Below, piece after piece: positions 8,629 through 17,490 of a DNA stretch of 52,030 nucleotides. Numbering within the stretch: position 1 is the first letter of the stretch; each line of letters begins with the position of its first letter. The translations under genes were made by a program, and so were the position numbers. Where the stretch lies: NCBI GenBank assembly GCA_004377355.1, contig SOIB01000066.1, positions 1-52,030 of the forward strand, in the 5' to 3' direction. Under the pieces are notes generated by a model. The model had not been told where the DNA came from, made no database searches, and worked only from the letters and a program-made list of their open reading frames with translations. This stretch comes from Candidatus Stahliibacteriota bacterium. Lineage in GTDB: Bacteria > Hydrothermota > UBA3072.

Positions 8629-10089
8629 TTATTTCCCGCTCAAACCATCAATCCAATCATGAAAACTATCATCATCTTCCCCCTCCACCTCCTTTGATTT
8701 ATCCTGAATCTCTCCTTTCTTAAATCCTTCAGTTTCTATAGGTGCTTTTTTATCTAACTTTGAAAAAATACCTTCATCACCTTCTTCTTTACCACTTTCA
8801 CTTAAATCCTTTTTCTTTGCTTCACTCTTTAATTCATCAATTTTCTTCTTTATCTCCTCATCTTTATTTTTCTCATATAATTCTTCATAGATTTCTAAAG
8901 CTTTATCAACAAATCCTCTTTTTTGATATAACTCTGCTAGCTCTGGAGTTAATCTTCTTTCCTCGGAAACCTCCCTTTCCCTGGCTACTTCAACTTTTAC
9001 CTCCTCCTTTTCTTCTTCAATAGGAATAACAGCTTCTTCAATTTCTTCTAACTTTTCTACCTCTTCTTTTTCTTCCCCTATTTCTTCAAATTCTTCAATC
9101 TCTTCGTCAATACTTTCATCTCCAAATACCTCTGTAAATTCCATCTCCTCCTTATGAGCTACCTCTTCAACTTTCTCTTCCTCTATCACAGTAGCTTCGG
9201 GAGGTTTCTCTTCGCTTTTTATTTCCTCCTCTTGCTTTCCAAAGAACTCTTCAAATCCGAATTCCTCTTTAACTTCTTCTGCTTCATAAGCAGTGGACAC
9301 TTCCTCCTCTACTTCTTCCTCTTCCAGTATCTCCTCTACAGCTTCTTCTTCTGGCTTTTGGATCTCCTCAAATTCCATAGTCTCTTCTTCTCCTATCCCT
9401 TCATCAAGGGAAAAGATACTCTCAATTTCCTCTTCAGAAACTTCTTCTGTAACTTTTTCTTCCTCGCCAGGAACTTCAGATAATTCAGGTTCTTCCTCCT
9501 TTAATTCCTCTCCTTTCAAGCCTTCAATGTCTATTTCCTCAAAACTAGATTTTGGTTCTCCTTCAAGTTTCTCCTCTTCAACTACTAACTCTTCCTCCTC
9601 TGCTTCTGGTTCTTCCTCTAAACTGGGGAATTCTTCTCTTTTGAAGTATGAGGACAATCCCTCTTCACCTAATCCTCCTACTTCTTTACTTTCCTTTTCC
9701 TCTATCTCTCGGAGCATCCTTTTCGCTTCCCTATCCAAAGGGTCTAATTCTAATAATCTATTTAATACTCTTTTAGCACTTATGTTATCATTCTGCTCCA
9801 TATATAACTCGCTGAGTTCCTTTAAAGCAAGGATGCTCTGTCTATCTAATTTAGATGCTGTATCCAGATGCTTTATAGCCTGCTCTATTCCCTTTTTCTC
9901 TTTAAAACATCTTCCAAGAACCAAGAATCCTGTAGCATATTCAGGATGCTTCTCTATCCCTCTTTCTGCTATTTCTATTGCTTCCTCTAAAAGTCCTTCC
10001 TTTCTTAATAGATCTGCATATTGAGCAAATAAAAGAGAATCCGGATCTTTTTCCAGGCGTTCTTTAAGTCTATTTAATTCATCACTCAT
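8629..10089 (-). CDS. TPR protein with long glutamate-rich linker
   Basis: A 486-residue protein without signal peptide or membrane segment. Residues 1-130 hold three to four TPR units (for example AIEIAERGIEKHPEYATGFL, AIKHLDTASKL). Residues 140-370 are a very acidic low-complexity stretch dominated by Glu. Residues 375-410 carry another TPR-like pair (TPELAELYQKRGFVDKALEI). The end is acidic and closes with SFHDWIDGLSGK. The tail motif with aromatic, Trp and Leu looks like a short docking peptide (inference). A strong promoter and an AAGGAG Shine-Dalgarno precede it, and it leads the TPR-pepQ-efp unit. Function unknown. A scaffold role beside the motility machinery is possible but unsupported. 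Confidence 0.8.
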   Translation of the reverse strand: MSDELNRLKERLEKDPDSLLFAQYADLLRKEGLLEEAIEIAERGIEKHPEYATGFLVLGRCFKEKKGIEQAIKHLDTASKLDRQSILALKELSELYMEQNDNISAKRVLNRLLELDPLDREAKRMLREIEEKESKEVGGLGEEGLSSYFKREEFPSLEEEPEAEEEELVVEEEKLEGEPKSSFEEIDIEGLKGEELKEEEPELSEVPGEEEKVTEEVSEEEIESIFSLDEGIGEEETMEFEEIQKPEEEAVEEILEEEEVEEEVSTAYEAEEVKEEFGFEEFFGKQEEEIKSEEKPPEATVIEEEKVEEVAHKEEMEFTEVFGDESIDEEIEEFEEIGEEKEEVEKLEEIEEAVIPIEEEKEEVKVEVAREREVSEERRLTPELAELYQKRGFVDKALEIYEELYEKNKDEEIKKKIDELKSEAKKKDLSESGKEEGDEGIFSKLDKKAPIETEGFKKGEIQDKSKEVEGEDDDSFHDWIDGLSGK

Positions 10090-10106
10090 AAGAACTCCTT
10101 TTTTAT

Positions 10107-10135
10107 AATATAAGAAAAAAACTTATCTGTGTCAA
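10107..10135 (-). promoter_or_regulatory. Promoter of the TPR-pepQ-efp unit
   Basis: Minus strand: TTGACA (10135-10130), 17-base spacer, TATATT (10112-10107). The match and spacing are near ideal. It gives a short leader that includes the AAGGAG Shine-Dalgarno of the TPR gene at 10089. Confidence 0.7.
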
Positions 10136-10152
10136 TAGGTAAAGCTTCTTTA

Positions 10153-10623
10153 TCAATCTCTTTCATTCTCTGATAATTCCTTAAATTGCACCACCAGAAC
10201 ACCCGCCTCTTTCAGTATTTCCATTGCGAAGGAATCAGGATAACCCTCTTTATAAATGATCTTTTTTACCCCAGCATTTATCAACATTTTAGAACATGTA
10301 AAACATGGGTGAGTAGTTACGTATAGAGTCGATTCTTCTATTGAGATACCTACTTTAGCCGCCTGAATTATTGCATTCTGCTCAGCATGAATTGCCCTGG
10401 AAAGCTCCATTCGTTCTCCAGAAGGAATTTTGAGTTCATCACGAATGCATCCACCCCTTTGTTCACAATGCGTAATTCCACTTGGTGGTCCATTATAGCC
10501 AGTTGTTAGTATTCTTTTATTACGAACGAGTACAGCACCAACTTTTCTCCTGAGACACGTTGCTCTACTAGCAACAAGTTCAGTAATCTTCATAAAATAT
10601 TCATCCCATGATGGTCTACCCAT
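10153..10623 (-). CDS. comEB: dCMP deaminase (ComEB family)
   Basis: Zinc enzyme of 156 residues, deaminating dCMP to dUMP, the substrate of ThyX. The zinc signature is complete: HAEQNAII supplies His and the catalytic Glu, and PCFTCSKML supplies both cysteines. An extra Cys/His-containing stretch ([14 protein letters not shown], residues 51-64) matches the second structural zinc site common in this family. GGAGG precedes the ATG by about 10 bases. The gene stands alone between the TPR gene and the YbaK-type gene. Together with thyX at the window start it would supply dTMP without a dUTPase step; no dut gene is seen here. Confidence 0.93.
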   Translation of the reverse strand: MGRPSWDEYFMKITELVASRATCLRRKVGAVLVRNKRILTTGYNGPPSGITHCEQRGGCIRDELKIPSGERMELSRAIHAEQNAIIQAAKVGISIEESTLYVTTHPCFTCSKMLINAGVKKIIYKEGYPDSFAMEILKEAGVLVVQFKELSENERD

Positions 10624-10688
10624 TGTTTATTAATTTCCTCCAATTTCTAATATAGGGAAGTTTATACTATTAACAATCACTCAAACGG

Positions 10689-11153
10689 TTAATCTGAGAT
10701 ATCCACATAAATCTTTTTCCCTACTAATCTGTCATAATCCTCCCTTTTAATCTTTACTGTTTCTGTATGTGTTCCTGAGTTAAAAACGATCGCATCCTCA
10801 TTTTTAAAGGACTCATCAACATAGAAAGGTATGTTGTAAAGATTTCCAAAAGGAGGCATCGCTCCTATATCGCAATCAGGGAATAGTCCTTTAAACTCTT
10901 CTTCATTAGCTAGATTGACTTTTTTATATCCGAGTTTCGCTACCTTCTTCATTGAAACTACATGGGGGGCTGGTATAACCGCCATAACCATCTCTCCATC
11001 ACATTTTAACATTACAACTTTTGCAAACTCATAACCAGTTATATGTTCAGAAGCTGCAACCTCCTGGGCAGTAAACAATTCCTTATGCTTTTCTACATCA
11101 AATTTGATCCCATTCTCTTTGAATAATTCCTTTAATATTTTTGATATTGCCAT
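10689..11153 (-). CDS. YbaK/EbsC-type aminoacyl-tRNA deacylase
   Basis: Trans-editing domain protein that hydrolyses mischarged tRNAs (Cys- or Ala-tRNA-Pro type). From ATG 11153 it has 154 residues, normal for a stand-alone member. That start is chosen because AGGAGG lies just ahead of it and because upstream in-frame sequence falls within a repeat element. The family core VMAVIPAPHVVSMKKVAKL and GAMPPFGNLYNIPFYVDESF-like region (residues ~95-115) are present, with G-A-M-P-P-F-G as the signature. Substrate specificity cannot be assigned by eye. It follows suhB after a 170-base gap occupied by the palindromic element. Confidence 0.85.
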   Translation of the reverse strand: MAISKILKELFKENGIKFDVEKHKELFTAQEVAASEHITGYEFAKVVMLKCDGEMVMAVIPAPHVVSMKKVAKLGYKKVNLANEEEFKGLFPDCDIGAMPPFGNLYNIPFYVDESFKNEDAIVFNSGTHTETVKIKREDYDRLVGKKIYVDISD

Positions 11154-11191
11154 AATGCCTCCTTTTTTACAATAAATAAACAGATATTTCA

Positions 11192-11285
11192 CCACAGAGC
11201 TCCTAAAGATCACAAAGAAAAAACGCAAAAATGTTCTCTGCCTGCCCCGTAAGGAGGAACCGACTGTACCGGGGTGTCTCTGTGG
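11192..11285. repeat. 94-bp palindromic element with CCACAGAG ends
   Basis: The element starts CCACAGAG (11192-11199) and ends with its inverse CTCTGTGG (11278-11285). Inside, a second inverted pair around CCCCG (near 11245) and CGGGG (near 11269) encloses about 20 bases, so the whole could fold into a compound hairpin. Its base composition differs from the flanks. Fragments with the same CACAGAG core lie near 2777-2795 and 49516-49535. No open reading frame of its own is credible. It resembles a small non-autonomous repeat, but no target-site duplication is clear. Confidence 0.5.
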
Positions 11286-11322
11286 CAAATATCTATAAGG
11301 CTACTAATAAAACTCCTGTTAA

Positions 11323-12108
11323 TCAACCTTGATGAACCCCTTTTATAATCTTAATCATCTCCCTGTGTATTTTTCCATTTGATGCAACGATATTATCTTT
11401 TCTATCATCCCAATCATTATTATAGAAATTTGAAACTCTACCACCAGCCTCTAAAACCAATAGACCTCCAGCTGAGATATCCCATAGCTTAAGATGCTTT
11501 TCCCAGAAGCCATCAAGACGACCACAAGCGACATAAGCAAGATCAAGGGCAGCAGAACCCAAACGTCTTAACCCTCTGGTTCTCATTAGAAATTTTGAAA
11601 ACTCCGGGATATTTGAATCTTTTATATCTTCCCTTATATAAGGGAAACCTGTTGCAAGAATTGAATCATTTAAGTTCTCCCGATCTGAAACTTTTATCTG
11701 TTCTTCATTCAACCATGCACCACTACCTTTAATACACGAGAAAAGTTCTTTATGTATGGGGTCATAAACAATCCCAAGGATAATCTCCCTGTTAATCTTA
11801 TATGCGATAGAGATACTGAAGAAAGGAATCCCATAAGCAAAATTGTGTGTCCCATCAAGAGGGTCTACAATAAACACTTCCTTCTTTTCCCATTCTCTGG
11901 AATTGGACTCCTCAGCAATCACTCCGATATCAGGATATTTTCTTCTGAGTGCTGTAATGATAAATTCTTCAGATTTTATATCTGCGGTTGTTACTAATTC
12001 ACTCCCTGCCTTGCCTTTAATTTCAAAGGGTTTCCCAAAATAACCCATGAGTATTTTTCCTGCTCCATTGGAAACCTCCTTTAAAAATTCTAATTTCCCA
12101 TCCATCAA
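11323..12108 (-). CDS. suhB: Inositol-1-monophosphatase family phosphatase
   Basis: Mg-dependent phosphatase of 261 residues in the SuhB/IMPase family. Metal-binding motifs are intact: Glu in VIAEESNSRE, FIVDPLDGTHNF (residues about 79-90), and WDISAGGLLVLEAGG near residue 205. Possible substrates include inositol phosphate, fructose bisphosphate or NADP, and sequence alone does not choose among them. The start codon overlaps the stop of the beta-propeller gene (ATGA), placing it last in the ftsK-lolA-propeller-suhB operon. Two adjacent Met codons make the start ambiguous by one residue. Confidence 0.9.
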   Translation of the reverse strand: MMDGKLEFLKEVSNGAGKILMGYFGKPFEIKGKAGSELVTTADIKSEEFIITALRRKYPDIGVIAEESNSREWEKKEVFIVDPLDGTHNFAYGIPFFSISIAYKINREIILGIVYDPIHKELFSCIKGSGAWLNEEQIKVSDRENLNDSILATGFPYIREDIKDSNIPEFSKFLMRTRGLRRLGSAALDLAYVACGRLDGFWEKHLKLWDISAGGLLVLEAGGRVSNFYNNDWDDRKDNIVASNGKIHREMIKIIKGVHQG

Positions 12109-13052
12109 GTACCACCCCAGATTATTCTATAGATATTTACACCTCCGCGGTAATTTGATACCCAAAGATATTCTCCTCCATTGGATATAGTAATTCCGAT
12201 AGGATGACCATTCCCATCGTCTCCCGTCTTTACACTGTATATCTGAACCATCTTATCTGTATCTACCACTCCAATTTCATTATCCATATAGTTACAGACA
12301 AAAAGGTATTTTTCTGACCATGAAAGAACACAACTTCTTGCTCTCTTTCCCACGTCTGCTATCCCTACATATCTATCTTTCATGAGATCCAATTTTCTTA
12401 CTACTTCCTCTAAATTATTGGTCTGATAGAGATATGCTCCATTCTTTGTAACTACAAGGTGACGAGGAGTAAGACCTGCGGGTAGATACTTAATCTTTTT
12501 ATGTCCATTTTTTACATCTATTTTTGACAAGCTACTCTCCCCCATATTTGCAATATAGGCGAATTTTCCATCAGGAGTGAATGCTATACCCCTTGGTTTC
12601 CTACCAACATCAATTTCCTTAATTACGGAGAGAAGAGCAACATCAATTACTGAAACTGAAGCAGAACCCCAATTACTCACATATACCCATTTCTCATCTG
12701 GAGATACTTTTATAATCTTTGGTTTTTCACCCACATTAATTTTTTTAATAATAGAATCTAATTCATAATCATATACGCAAATCATATCTTTATCATATAA
12801 TGAAAACCATATATATCTCCCGTTTTGAGTAAAGTCGCATTCAACAGGCTCCCCCCCAGCCGGAACCCTCCTTATAACCTTCATTTCATCATGATCAATT
12901 ATATTTAGATGATAACCGTACAAACAATTAGCAATAATATATTTACCATCCGGGGAATAATAGATCGATTTTGGTCCAGCATCAACGGGAACTTTCTTTA
13001 CCAATTCTAAATGGTGGAAATTTTGAGCGGCAATGAAAATAAGAAGAATCAT
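12105..13052 (-). CDS. Secreted YVTN-type beta-propeller protein
   Basis: A 315-residue protein made of about seven blades with the repeat pattern sPDGkyiyvsN...vsviD...kvi..i.vG..P. Clear copies include SPDGKYIIANC, SPDEKWVYVSNWG, TPDGKFAYIANMG and NGGEYLWVSNYRG. A short hydrophobic N-terminus (residues 1-10) suggests export to the periplasm or surface, although it lacks a charged n-region. It overlaps lolA and suhB by four bases at each end. The role is unknown: such propellers serve as binding scaffolds or in oxidoreductase complexes. Its position behind lolA hints at a cell-envelope task (inference). Confidence 0.85.
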   Translation of the reverse strand: MILLIFIAAQNFHHLELVKKVPVDAGPKSIYYSPDGKYIIANCLYGYHLNIIDHDEMKVIRRVPAGGEPVECDFTQNGRYIWFSLYDKDMICVYDYELDSIIKKINVGEKPKIIKVSPDEKWVYVSNWGSASVSVIDVALLSVIKEIDVGRKPRGIAFTPDGKFAYIANMGESSLSKIDVKNGHKKIKYLPAGLTPRHLVVTKNGAYLYQTNNLEEVVRKLDLMKDRYVGIADVGKRARSCVLSWSEKYLFVCNYMDNEIGVVDTDKMVQIYSVKTGDDGNGHPIGITISNGGEYLWVSNYRGGVNIYRIIWGGT

Positions 13053-13564
13053 AGGAGCGAATCAATCGAGAATATTCCATCCGGGAGATCGGGATTTATT
13101 TTGTATTTAAAGAATCTAAATCTACCTTCAACTCCCTCCTGTGTAAATCGAATTTTTTCTGGAAAATATTCCTCATTGAAAAATACGCTAAGTGGGTAAG
13201 AAAAAATATCTTCTTTTGCAGAAAGATATGTCCATCCCGCTATAGTTGAATCAATATTATAGTAATCAAGTGGACTAAAAATTAACCTTGAGAGGGACAT
13301 CGGAGCAATTGTCTTATCCAACCGATTATCTTTCTCAATGTAAATAAAAACAGAATCTTCTTTAAATATAATAATTTGTTTATCTGGCTCTTCTACCTCA
13401 ATTCTTGATCCATTTCTACTTATGAATACCAAACCAGAAAAATAAATAGACCAAGTTTCAATTTCCAGAGTTTCAACAAAAGCACACTCTAAGGTCTTTA
13501 TATTAGAGAATCGTTCTGTAACTGCAGAGAGAATAGATGATGATATTAAAAGGAATATCAACAT
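13049..13564 (-). CDS. lolA: LolA-like outer-membrane lipoprotein carrier
   Basis: Periplasmic protein of 171 residues with an N-terminal signal peptide (residues 1-14). The pattern of a LolA domain is visible: an early FSNIKTLECAFVET strand-helix, FSGLVFISRNGSRIEVEEP-like paired strands (residues ~42-60), then KEDSVFIYIEKDNRL and, at the end, PDGIFSIDSLL. It would ferry lipoproteins through the periplasm to the outer membrane. Similarity is moderate, but the position directly after ftsK is the same order as ftsK-lolA in Enterobacteria, which supports the call. Its ATG overlaps the ftsK stop by seven bases. LolB and LolCDE are not in the window. Confidence 0.75.
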   Translation of the reverse strand: MLIFLLISSSILSAVTERFSNIKTLECAFVETLEIETWSIYFSGLVFISRNGSRIEVEEPDKQIIIFKEDSVFIYIEKDNRLDKTIAPMSLSRLIFSPLDYYNIDSTIAGWTYLSAKEDIFSYPLSVFFNEEYFPEKIRFTQEGVEGRFRFFKYKINPDLPDGIFSIDSLL

Positions 13565-15894
13565 TCTAAGTCCTCGACCCTTAAAAGAACATCCCTCGGT
13601 TTAGATCCTCTGAATTTGCTTACTATTCCAGCTCTTTCAAGCTGATCAATTATTCGTCCAGCCCTCGCATATCCTATCTTCAATTTCCTTTGAAGAAGAG
13701 ATACTGAAGCGGATTGACGGTCCACCACAATTCTCCTAGCTTCTTCGAACAACGCATCAACCTCACCTAATTCTCCAAATTCCTCTTTCTCTTCCAGAAA
13801 CTCATCAAGTTCTTCTGTCAGGGGATAATAATCAAGTCCATCAACGAATTCAGTGAATCTTCCTTCCTCAATATTAAGTTTATAACGAAGTAATTTACTG
13901 AATTCCTCAATTCGTTCTCCTGCGCCAGGAAGTAAGCGATCTGCAATTACATCAAGGATATCCTCTTCTTTCACTAATGCACAAATTGAATCTGGATCCT
14001 TAAACTCATTCTTAAGTAATTCACGGAGATGTCTAAGACCAATAAGATAGACAAGCTCTTTTGTCTCGTCAGTAGTAATATAAGAACCATGAAGACGTTT
14101 GGCCACTCCCTCATCTGGTGGTGTGAATAACATATCCCCATTGCCTAAAAGTTGTTCTGCTCCACCAAAATCCATTATGGTTTTGGAATCATGCCTGGAT
14201 GCAACCTGAAAAGCAATCCTTGCAGGGAAATTAGCCTTGATGAGACCTGTAATAACATCTACCGAAGGTCTTTGCGTTGCAAGTATTAGATGAATTCCAA
14301 CCGCACGACTCATCTGAGCAAGCCTTATTACAGCGTGTTCAACCTCTCTCCCACTCCTCATCATAAGGTCAGCAAGTTCATCAACTATGAGAAATATGTA
14401 AGGTTTTTTATCCTTCACTTTAATGTTATAGCCCTCTATATCACGAACACCTATCCTGGCAAACTCTTCGTATCTTTTCTCCATACAATCAAGTGTTCTA
14501 TTTAGATAATTAATTGCGATAGACTGCTCAGATATTACAGTTCTTATTAAATGTGGGATACCATTATATATAGAGAGTTCTATTCTTTTCGGATCGATAA
14601 GTATAAATCGAAGGTCTTGGGGATTAACTTTATAAAGAAGTGCAGTTATAATCGAATTAATAAAAACGGATTTTCCAGAACCAGTTGAACCAGCTATTAA
14701 AAGATGTGGCATTTTTGAAATTGGAGAGTATACGTACCCTCCTGTAATATTTTTACCAATTGGAACATATGTAATATCATTATTTCTTTTGAATTTCTCA
14801 TTGTTAATGAGTTCTTTTATTGACACTATCTCTCTATTTTCATTTGGAACCTCTATACCAACAACGCCTTTCCCTGGTATTGGAGCAATAACCCTTATTT
14901 TTTCAGCCTTTAAGGCCAGCGCAAGATCATTGGACAGATTAGATATCTTTGATAACTTTATTCCAGGATCAGGCTTATATTCAAATCTGGTAATAACGGG
15001 TCCCTTTAAAACATTTACAATGGTTCCTGTTATATCAAAATTTTCAAGTTTACTCTCAATAATTTTCTTATATTTTTCTATCGTATTCTCAGACATCCAT
15101 TCCATTTCAACTGGGTTATAGAGGACATTCAGGAATCTTTCATGGAATTCACCACTGCTCATTGCAAAAGAAAATGCTGGCTTCTTCGGTATTTCTTTTT
15201 GTCGCAATCTTTTTATTCTAAATACTTCCATCCGGGATTTATCTTCTTCTTTTTCTTCTAATTTATCCGGGGTTATCGTATCCTTTACTATCCTCCTTAC
15301 TTTTTCCGGTCTTTTTCTTCTAATCACCCAGGAGAATATTCTTATTAATGGTATAGCTCTAAATTTAAGAACAGAATATAGATAAATATAAAGAACTATG
15401 AGAAAAACGAATGAAATAAGTGCAATACTACCACTTATAGTCAGTTTCCCCAAAAGGAAATTACCAGTAATTATTCCTATCTCACCTCTTTTTATTTCAG
15501 AAACCCCGGGAAGGATTGATTGAACCAGAAGAATGATAAAAAATAACCATATGAACAGACCACCAAAGTGGTAAAACACCCTTCTTACACTGTTTGTGAA
15601 GAGCGATATAGATGCGATAATCAGTATAAATGGAAGGAAATAGGCTGATATTCCAAAGGTTTGATAAATACTCTTAGCTATATATGCTCCAATTATTCCA
15701 CCAAAGTTTTCTAAAGGATCTCCTTCTGGCGTATAGGTCAAAAGAGAAATATAGATTATAAGAAAGACAAACAGCAGGATTAGCCCATTCATAACCTGTC
15801 TCTTCTTGATATCCATATCCTTAATTACGCCAATCAGGGACCTAACCACGAATCCCAGAAGAACCGCCATTATAAGGCTATTTAGAAGTATCAT
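13558..15894 (-). CDS. ftsK: DNA translocase FtsK/SpoIIIE
   Basis: Septal DNA pump that clears chromosome ends during division; 778 residues. Residues 1-185 hold about four membrane segments. A charged linker follows, then the alpha/beta motor domain with Walker A AGSTGSGKS near residue 400, Walker B region FLIVDELADLMM and the RecA-like strand IHLILATQRPSVDVITG. The C-terminal gamma winged helix (SVSLLQRKLKIGYARAGRII near residue 720) would read KOPS-like sites. The linker is short, as in SpoIIIE-type proteins. The gene leads a tightly overlapping set with lolA, the propeller gene and suhB, and starts 30 bases after rqcH. Confidence 0.96.
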   Translation of the reverse strand: MILLNSLIMAVLLGFVVRSLIGVIKDMDIKKRQVMNGLILLFVFLIIYISLLTYTPEGDPLENFGGIIGAYIAKSIYQTFGISAYFLPFILIIASISLFTNSVRRVFYHFGGLFIWLFFIILLVQSILPGVSEIKRGEIGIITGNFLLGKLTISGSIALISFVFLIVLYIYLYSVLKFRAIPLIRIFSWVIRRKRPEKVRRIVKDTITPDKLEEKEEDKSRMEVFRIKRLRQKEIPKKPAFSFAMSSGEFHERFLNVLYNPVEMEWMSENTIEKYKKIIESKLENFDITGTIVNVLKGPVITRFEYKPDPGIKLSKISNLSNDLALALKAEKIRVIAPIPGKGVVGIEVPNENREIVSIKELINNEKFKRNNDITYVPIGKNITGGYVYSPISKMPHLLIAGSTGSGKSVFINSIITALLYKVNPQDLRFILIDPKRIELSIYNGIPHLIRTVISEQSIAINYLNRTLDCMEKRYEEFARIGVRDIEGYNIKVKDKKPYIFLIVDELADLMMRSGREVEHAVIRLAQMSRAVGIHLILATQRPSVDVITGLIKANFPARIAFQVASRHDSKTIMDFGGAEQLLGNGDMLFTPPDEGVAKRLHGSYITTDETKELVYLIGLRHLRELLKNEFKDPDSICALVKEEDILDVIADRLLPGAGERIEEFSKLLRYKLNIEEGRFTEFVDGLDYYPLTEELDEFLEEKEEFGELGEVDALFEEARRIVVDRQSASVSLLQRKLKIGYARAGRIIDQLERAGIVSKFRGSKPRDVLLRVEDLEC

Positions 15895-15924
15895 ATCTAA
15901 ATACTATATTTAAAGATAAGGATG

Positions 15925-17367
15925 TCAAGACAGTCTTACGTATATAACTTTCTCCCGCTCCATTATAACTTTACCCTGAGTGAGTCTTTTAGTGCTCTTC
16001 ACGTATTTTTTTTCTGTATAACTCACTGGTACTAAACCCGCTTTTTTCATTTTACTGAAACGAACAGCTATAATTGCTGCTTCTTCAATGTTCTCAAATG
16101 GAGGAGGTTTATTTTTATCTTTAACTCGAAGGATTATATGTGAACCAGGAGCATTTTTAACATGTAAGAATATATCGTATGGACGGGCATAGGAAAATGT
16201 GAGTTTATGATTGGACTCTCTATTCTTACCTACCAACACCTTATATCCATTACCTGTAATAAATTCCCTGAAGCCATGTGAAGGCTTTTCTCTGGTTTTT
16301 TTCACTTTCACCTTATCAAATTCTCTTAACAATTTTTCTACATCTTCACTCTGTAAGATTCTATCCCTCTTTTTTCTAAGTTGTTCCAGGTCTTTTTGTA
16401 TCTTATTTTTTCCCTTTTTAGCTAACTCCAATTTTTTCTTTGCTTTTTTATATAATCTGAAGTAATTTTCAGCATTTCCCTCTGGTGAAAGTTTCACGTC
16501 AAGAGGAATTGAAAGCTCTTTATCCAGATAATTTAGCTTTATCTCTTTCATACCCTTCTTAATCTCCCTTATATGAGTAAGCAGGGCTTCTCCTTTTAAT
16601 CGATAATCATCTGGATCCTTTACAGATGAAAAATCTTCTATTACACTTTCAAATCTTTTTATCTCTCTGCCAATCTCTTTTAAAATCTCTTTTCTTTTCT
16701 CTTCTAATAAGTCTTTTTCCTCAAGAGAACTAAAATATTGTATCACTGCATCATTCATGGTGGAGAATTTTCTTCCGTAACCCAGGGAAAAGGGAGAAAG
16801 TATGTCATCCAATACAGTAGGCTCGAACTTCCTTTCCACAAAATGCTCTAATAATTCTTTCTTCTCATCTCTGATTCGATTGACAAAGCTCTTTGTGAGC
16901 CCTGAAATATTTTCTCCATTTAAAATTGCAGAAAGAAGTTCATTATTATCGGCTTCTAAAATATTCAATCCTTTAGGTGGTTTTGGCACCTTATACTTAT
17001 CCTTCTTTCTGCCTTTGACACTCCAGATGATATCATTACCTTTAAGTAAGAGACATTCGGACCGCCTACCAAATAATTCAAATACAATCTGTAGCTCCTC
17101 ACTCATCTTAATTATTAACAATCGGTCAAGTCCATTCTGAAACACATCTTCTACCACCTTACCTCTAAATAGTGATTGATAAAATCCCTCACCTTTTATC
17201 TTCTCCAGGGCTATGTGAGTATATTTAGGATGAAGATAAGCACTAAAAGATTTTCTCTTGAAATCTATTGAAATATTATTACCGGATCTAATTATGCTCT
17301 TTACTATCAGTCCTTTAACCTCTCCTAACTCTTTTAAGATATAATAAAGAACTATACCAGTAAACAA
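15925..17367 (-). CDS. rqcH: RqcH/NFACT-family ribosome quality control protein
   Basis: Binds stalled 50S subunits with peptidyl-tRNA and directs addition of C-terminal alanine tails. The 480-residue protein shows the NFACT-N domain in residues 1-200, a coiled-coil middle (residues 250-350, rich in Lys and Glu) and the NFACT-R domain with YKVLVGKNRESNHKLTF, ARPYDIFLHVKNAPGSHIIL and RFSKMKKAGLVPVSYTEKK. It is somewhat shorter than the 550-570 residues of Bacillus RqcH. The start is TTG at 17365-17367 with GGGGTGA ahead at good distance. It also belongs to the older FbpA/fibronectin-binding annotation, a label best avoided. RqcP is not seen. Confidence 0.9.
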   Translation of the reverse strand: MFTGIVLYYILKELGEVKGLIVKSIIRSGNNISIDFKRKSFSAYLHPKYTHIALEKIKGEGFYQSLFRGKVVEDVFQNGLDRLLIIKMSEELQIVFELFGRRSECLLLKGNDIIWSVKGRKKDKYKVPKPPKGLNILEADNNELLSAILNGENISGLTKSFVNRIRDEKKELLEHFVERKFEPTVLDDILSPFSLGYGRKFSTMNDAVIQYFSSLEEKDLLEEKRKEILKEIGREIKRFESVIEDFSSVKDPDDYRLKGEALLTHIREIKKGMKEIKLNYLDKELSIPLDVKLSPEGNAENYFRLYKKAKKKLELAKKGKNKIQKDLEQLRKKRDRILQSEDVEKLLREFDKVKVKKTREKPSHGFREFITGNGYKVLVGKNRESNHKLTFSYARPYDIFLHVKNAPGSHIILRVKDKNKPPPFENIEEAAIIAVRFSKMKKAGLVPVSYTEKKYVKSTKRLTQGKVIMEREKVIYVRLS

Positions 17368-17444
17368 TTAAATCACCCCATTCGAAAAAATTGATAATAG
17401 TAACCTTTTTAAAATATGTTTTTTTTCATTTAATTGTTTTTCTT

Positions 17445-17479
17445 TTACAGTTTTCACTTTACAATTTACATTTTGCAAT
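17445..17479. repeat. Heptanucleotide array TTNCANT, five units
   Basis: Five consecutive 7-bp units fit TTNCANT exactly (17445-17451, 17452-17458, 17459-17465, 17466-17472, 17473-17479), located between the tatC stop and the rqcH start. Core bases are fixed while positions 3 and 6 vary. It is the same kind of degenerate 7-bp tandem array as after recX, but with a different core. Confidence 0.7.
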
Positions 17480-17490
17480 GAGTGGTTGGC

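Noticed and set aside
9293-10024. Long serine-rich plus-strand reading frame (243 codons).
   Set aside because: It is the mirror image of the Glu-rich TPR gene on the minus strand, has no ribosome site, and its composition follows from GAA/GAG codons read backwards.
11154-11288. 45-codon upstream extension of the YbaK-type gene.
   Set aside because: It is translated repeat element; AGGAGG points to ATG 11153.
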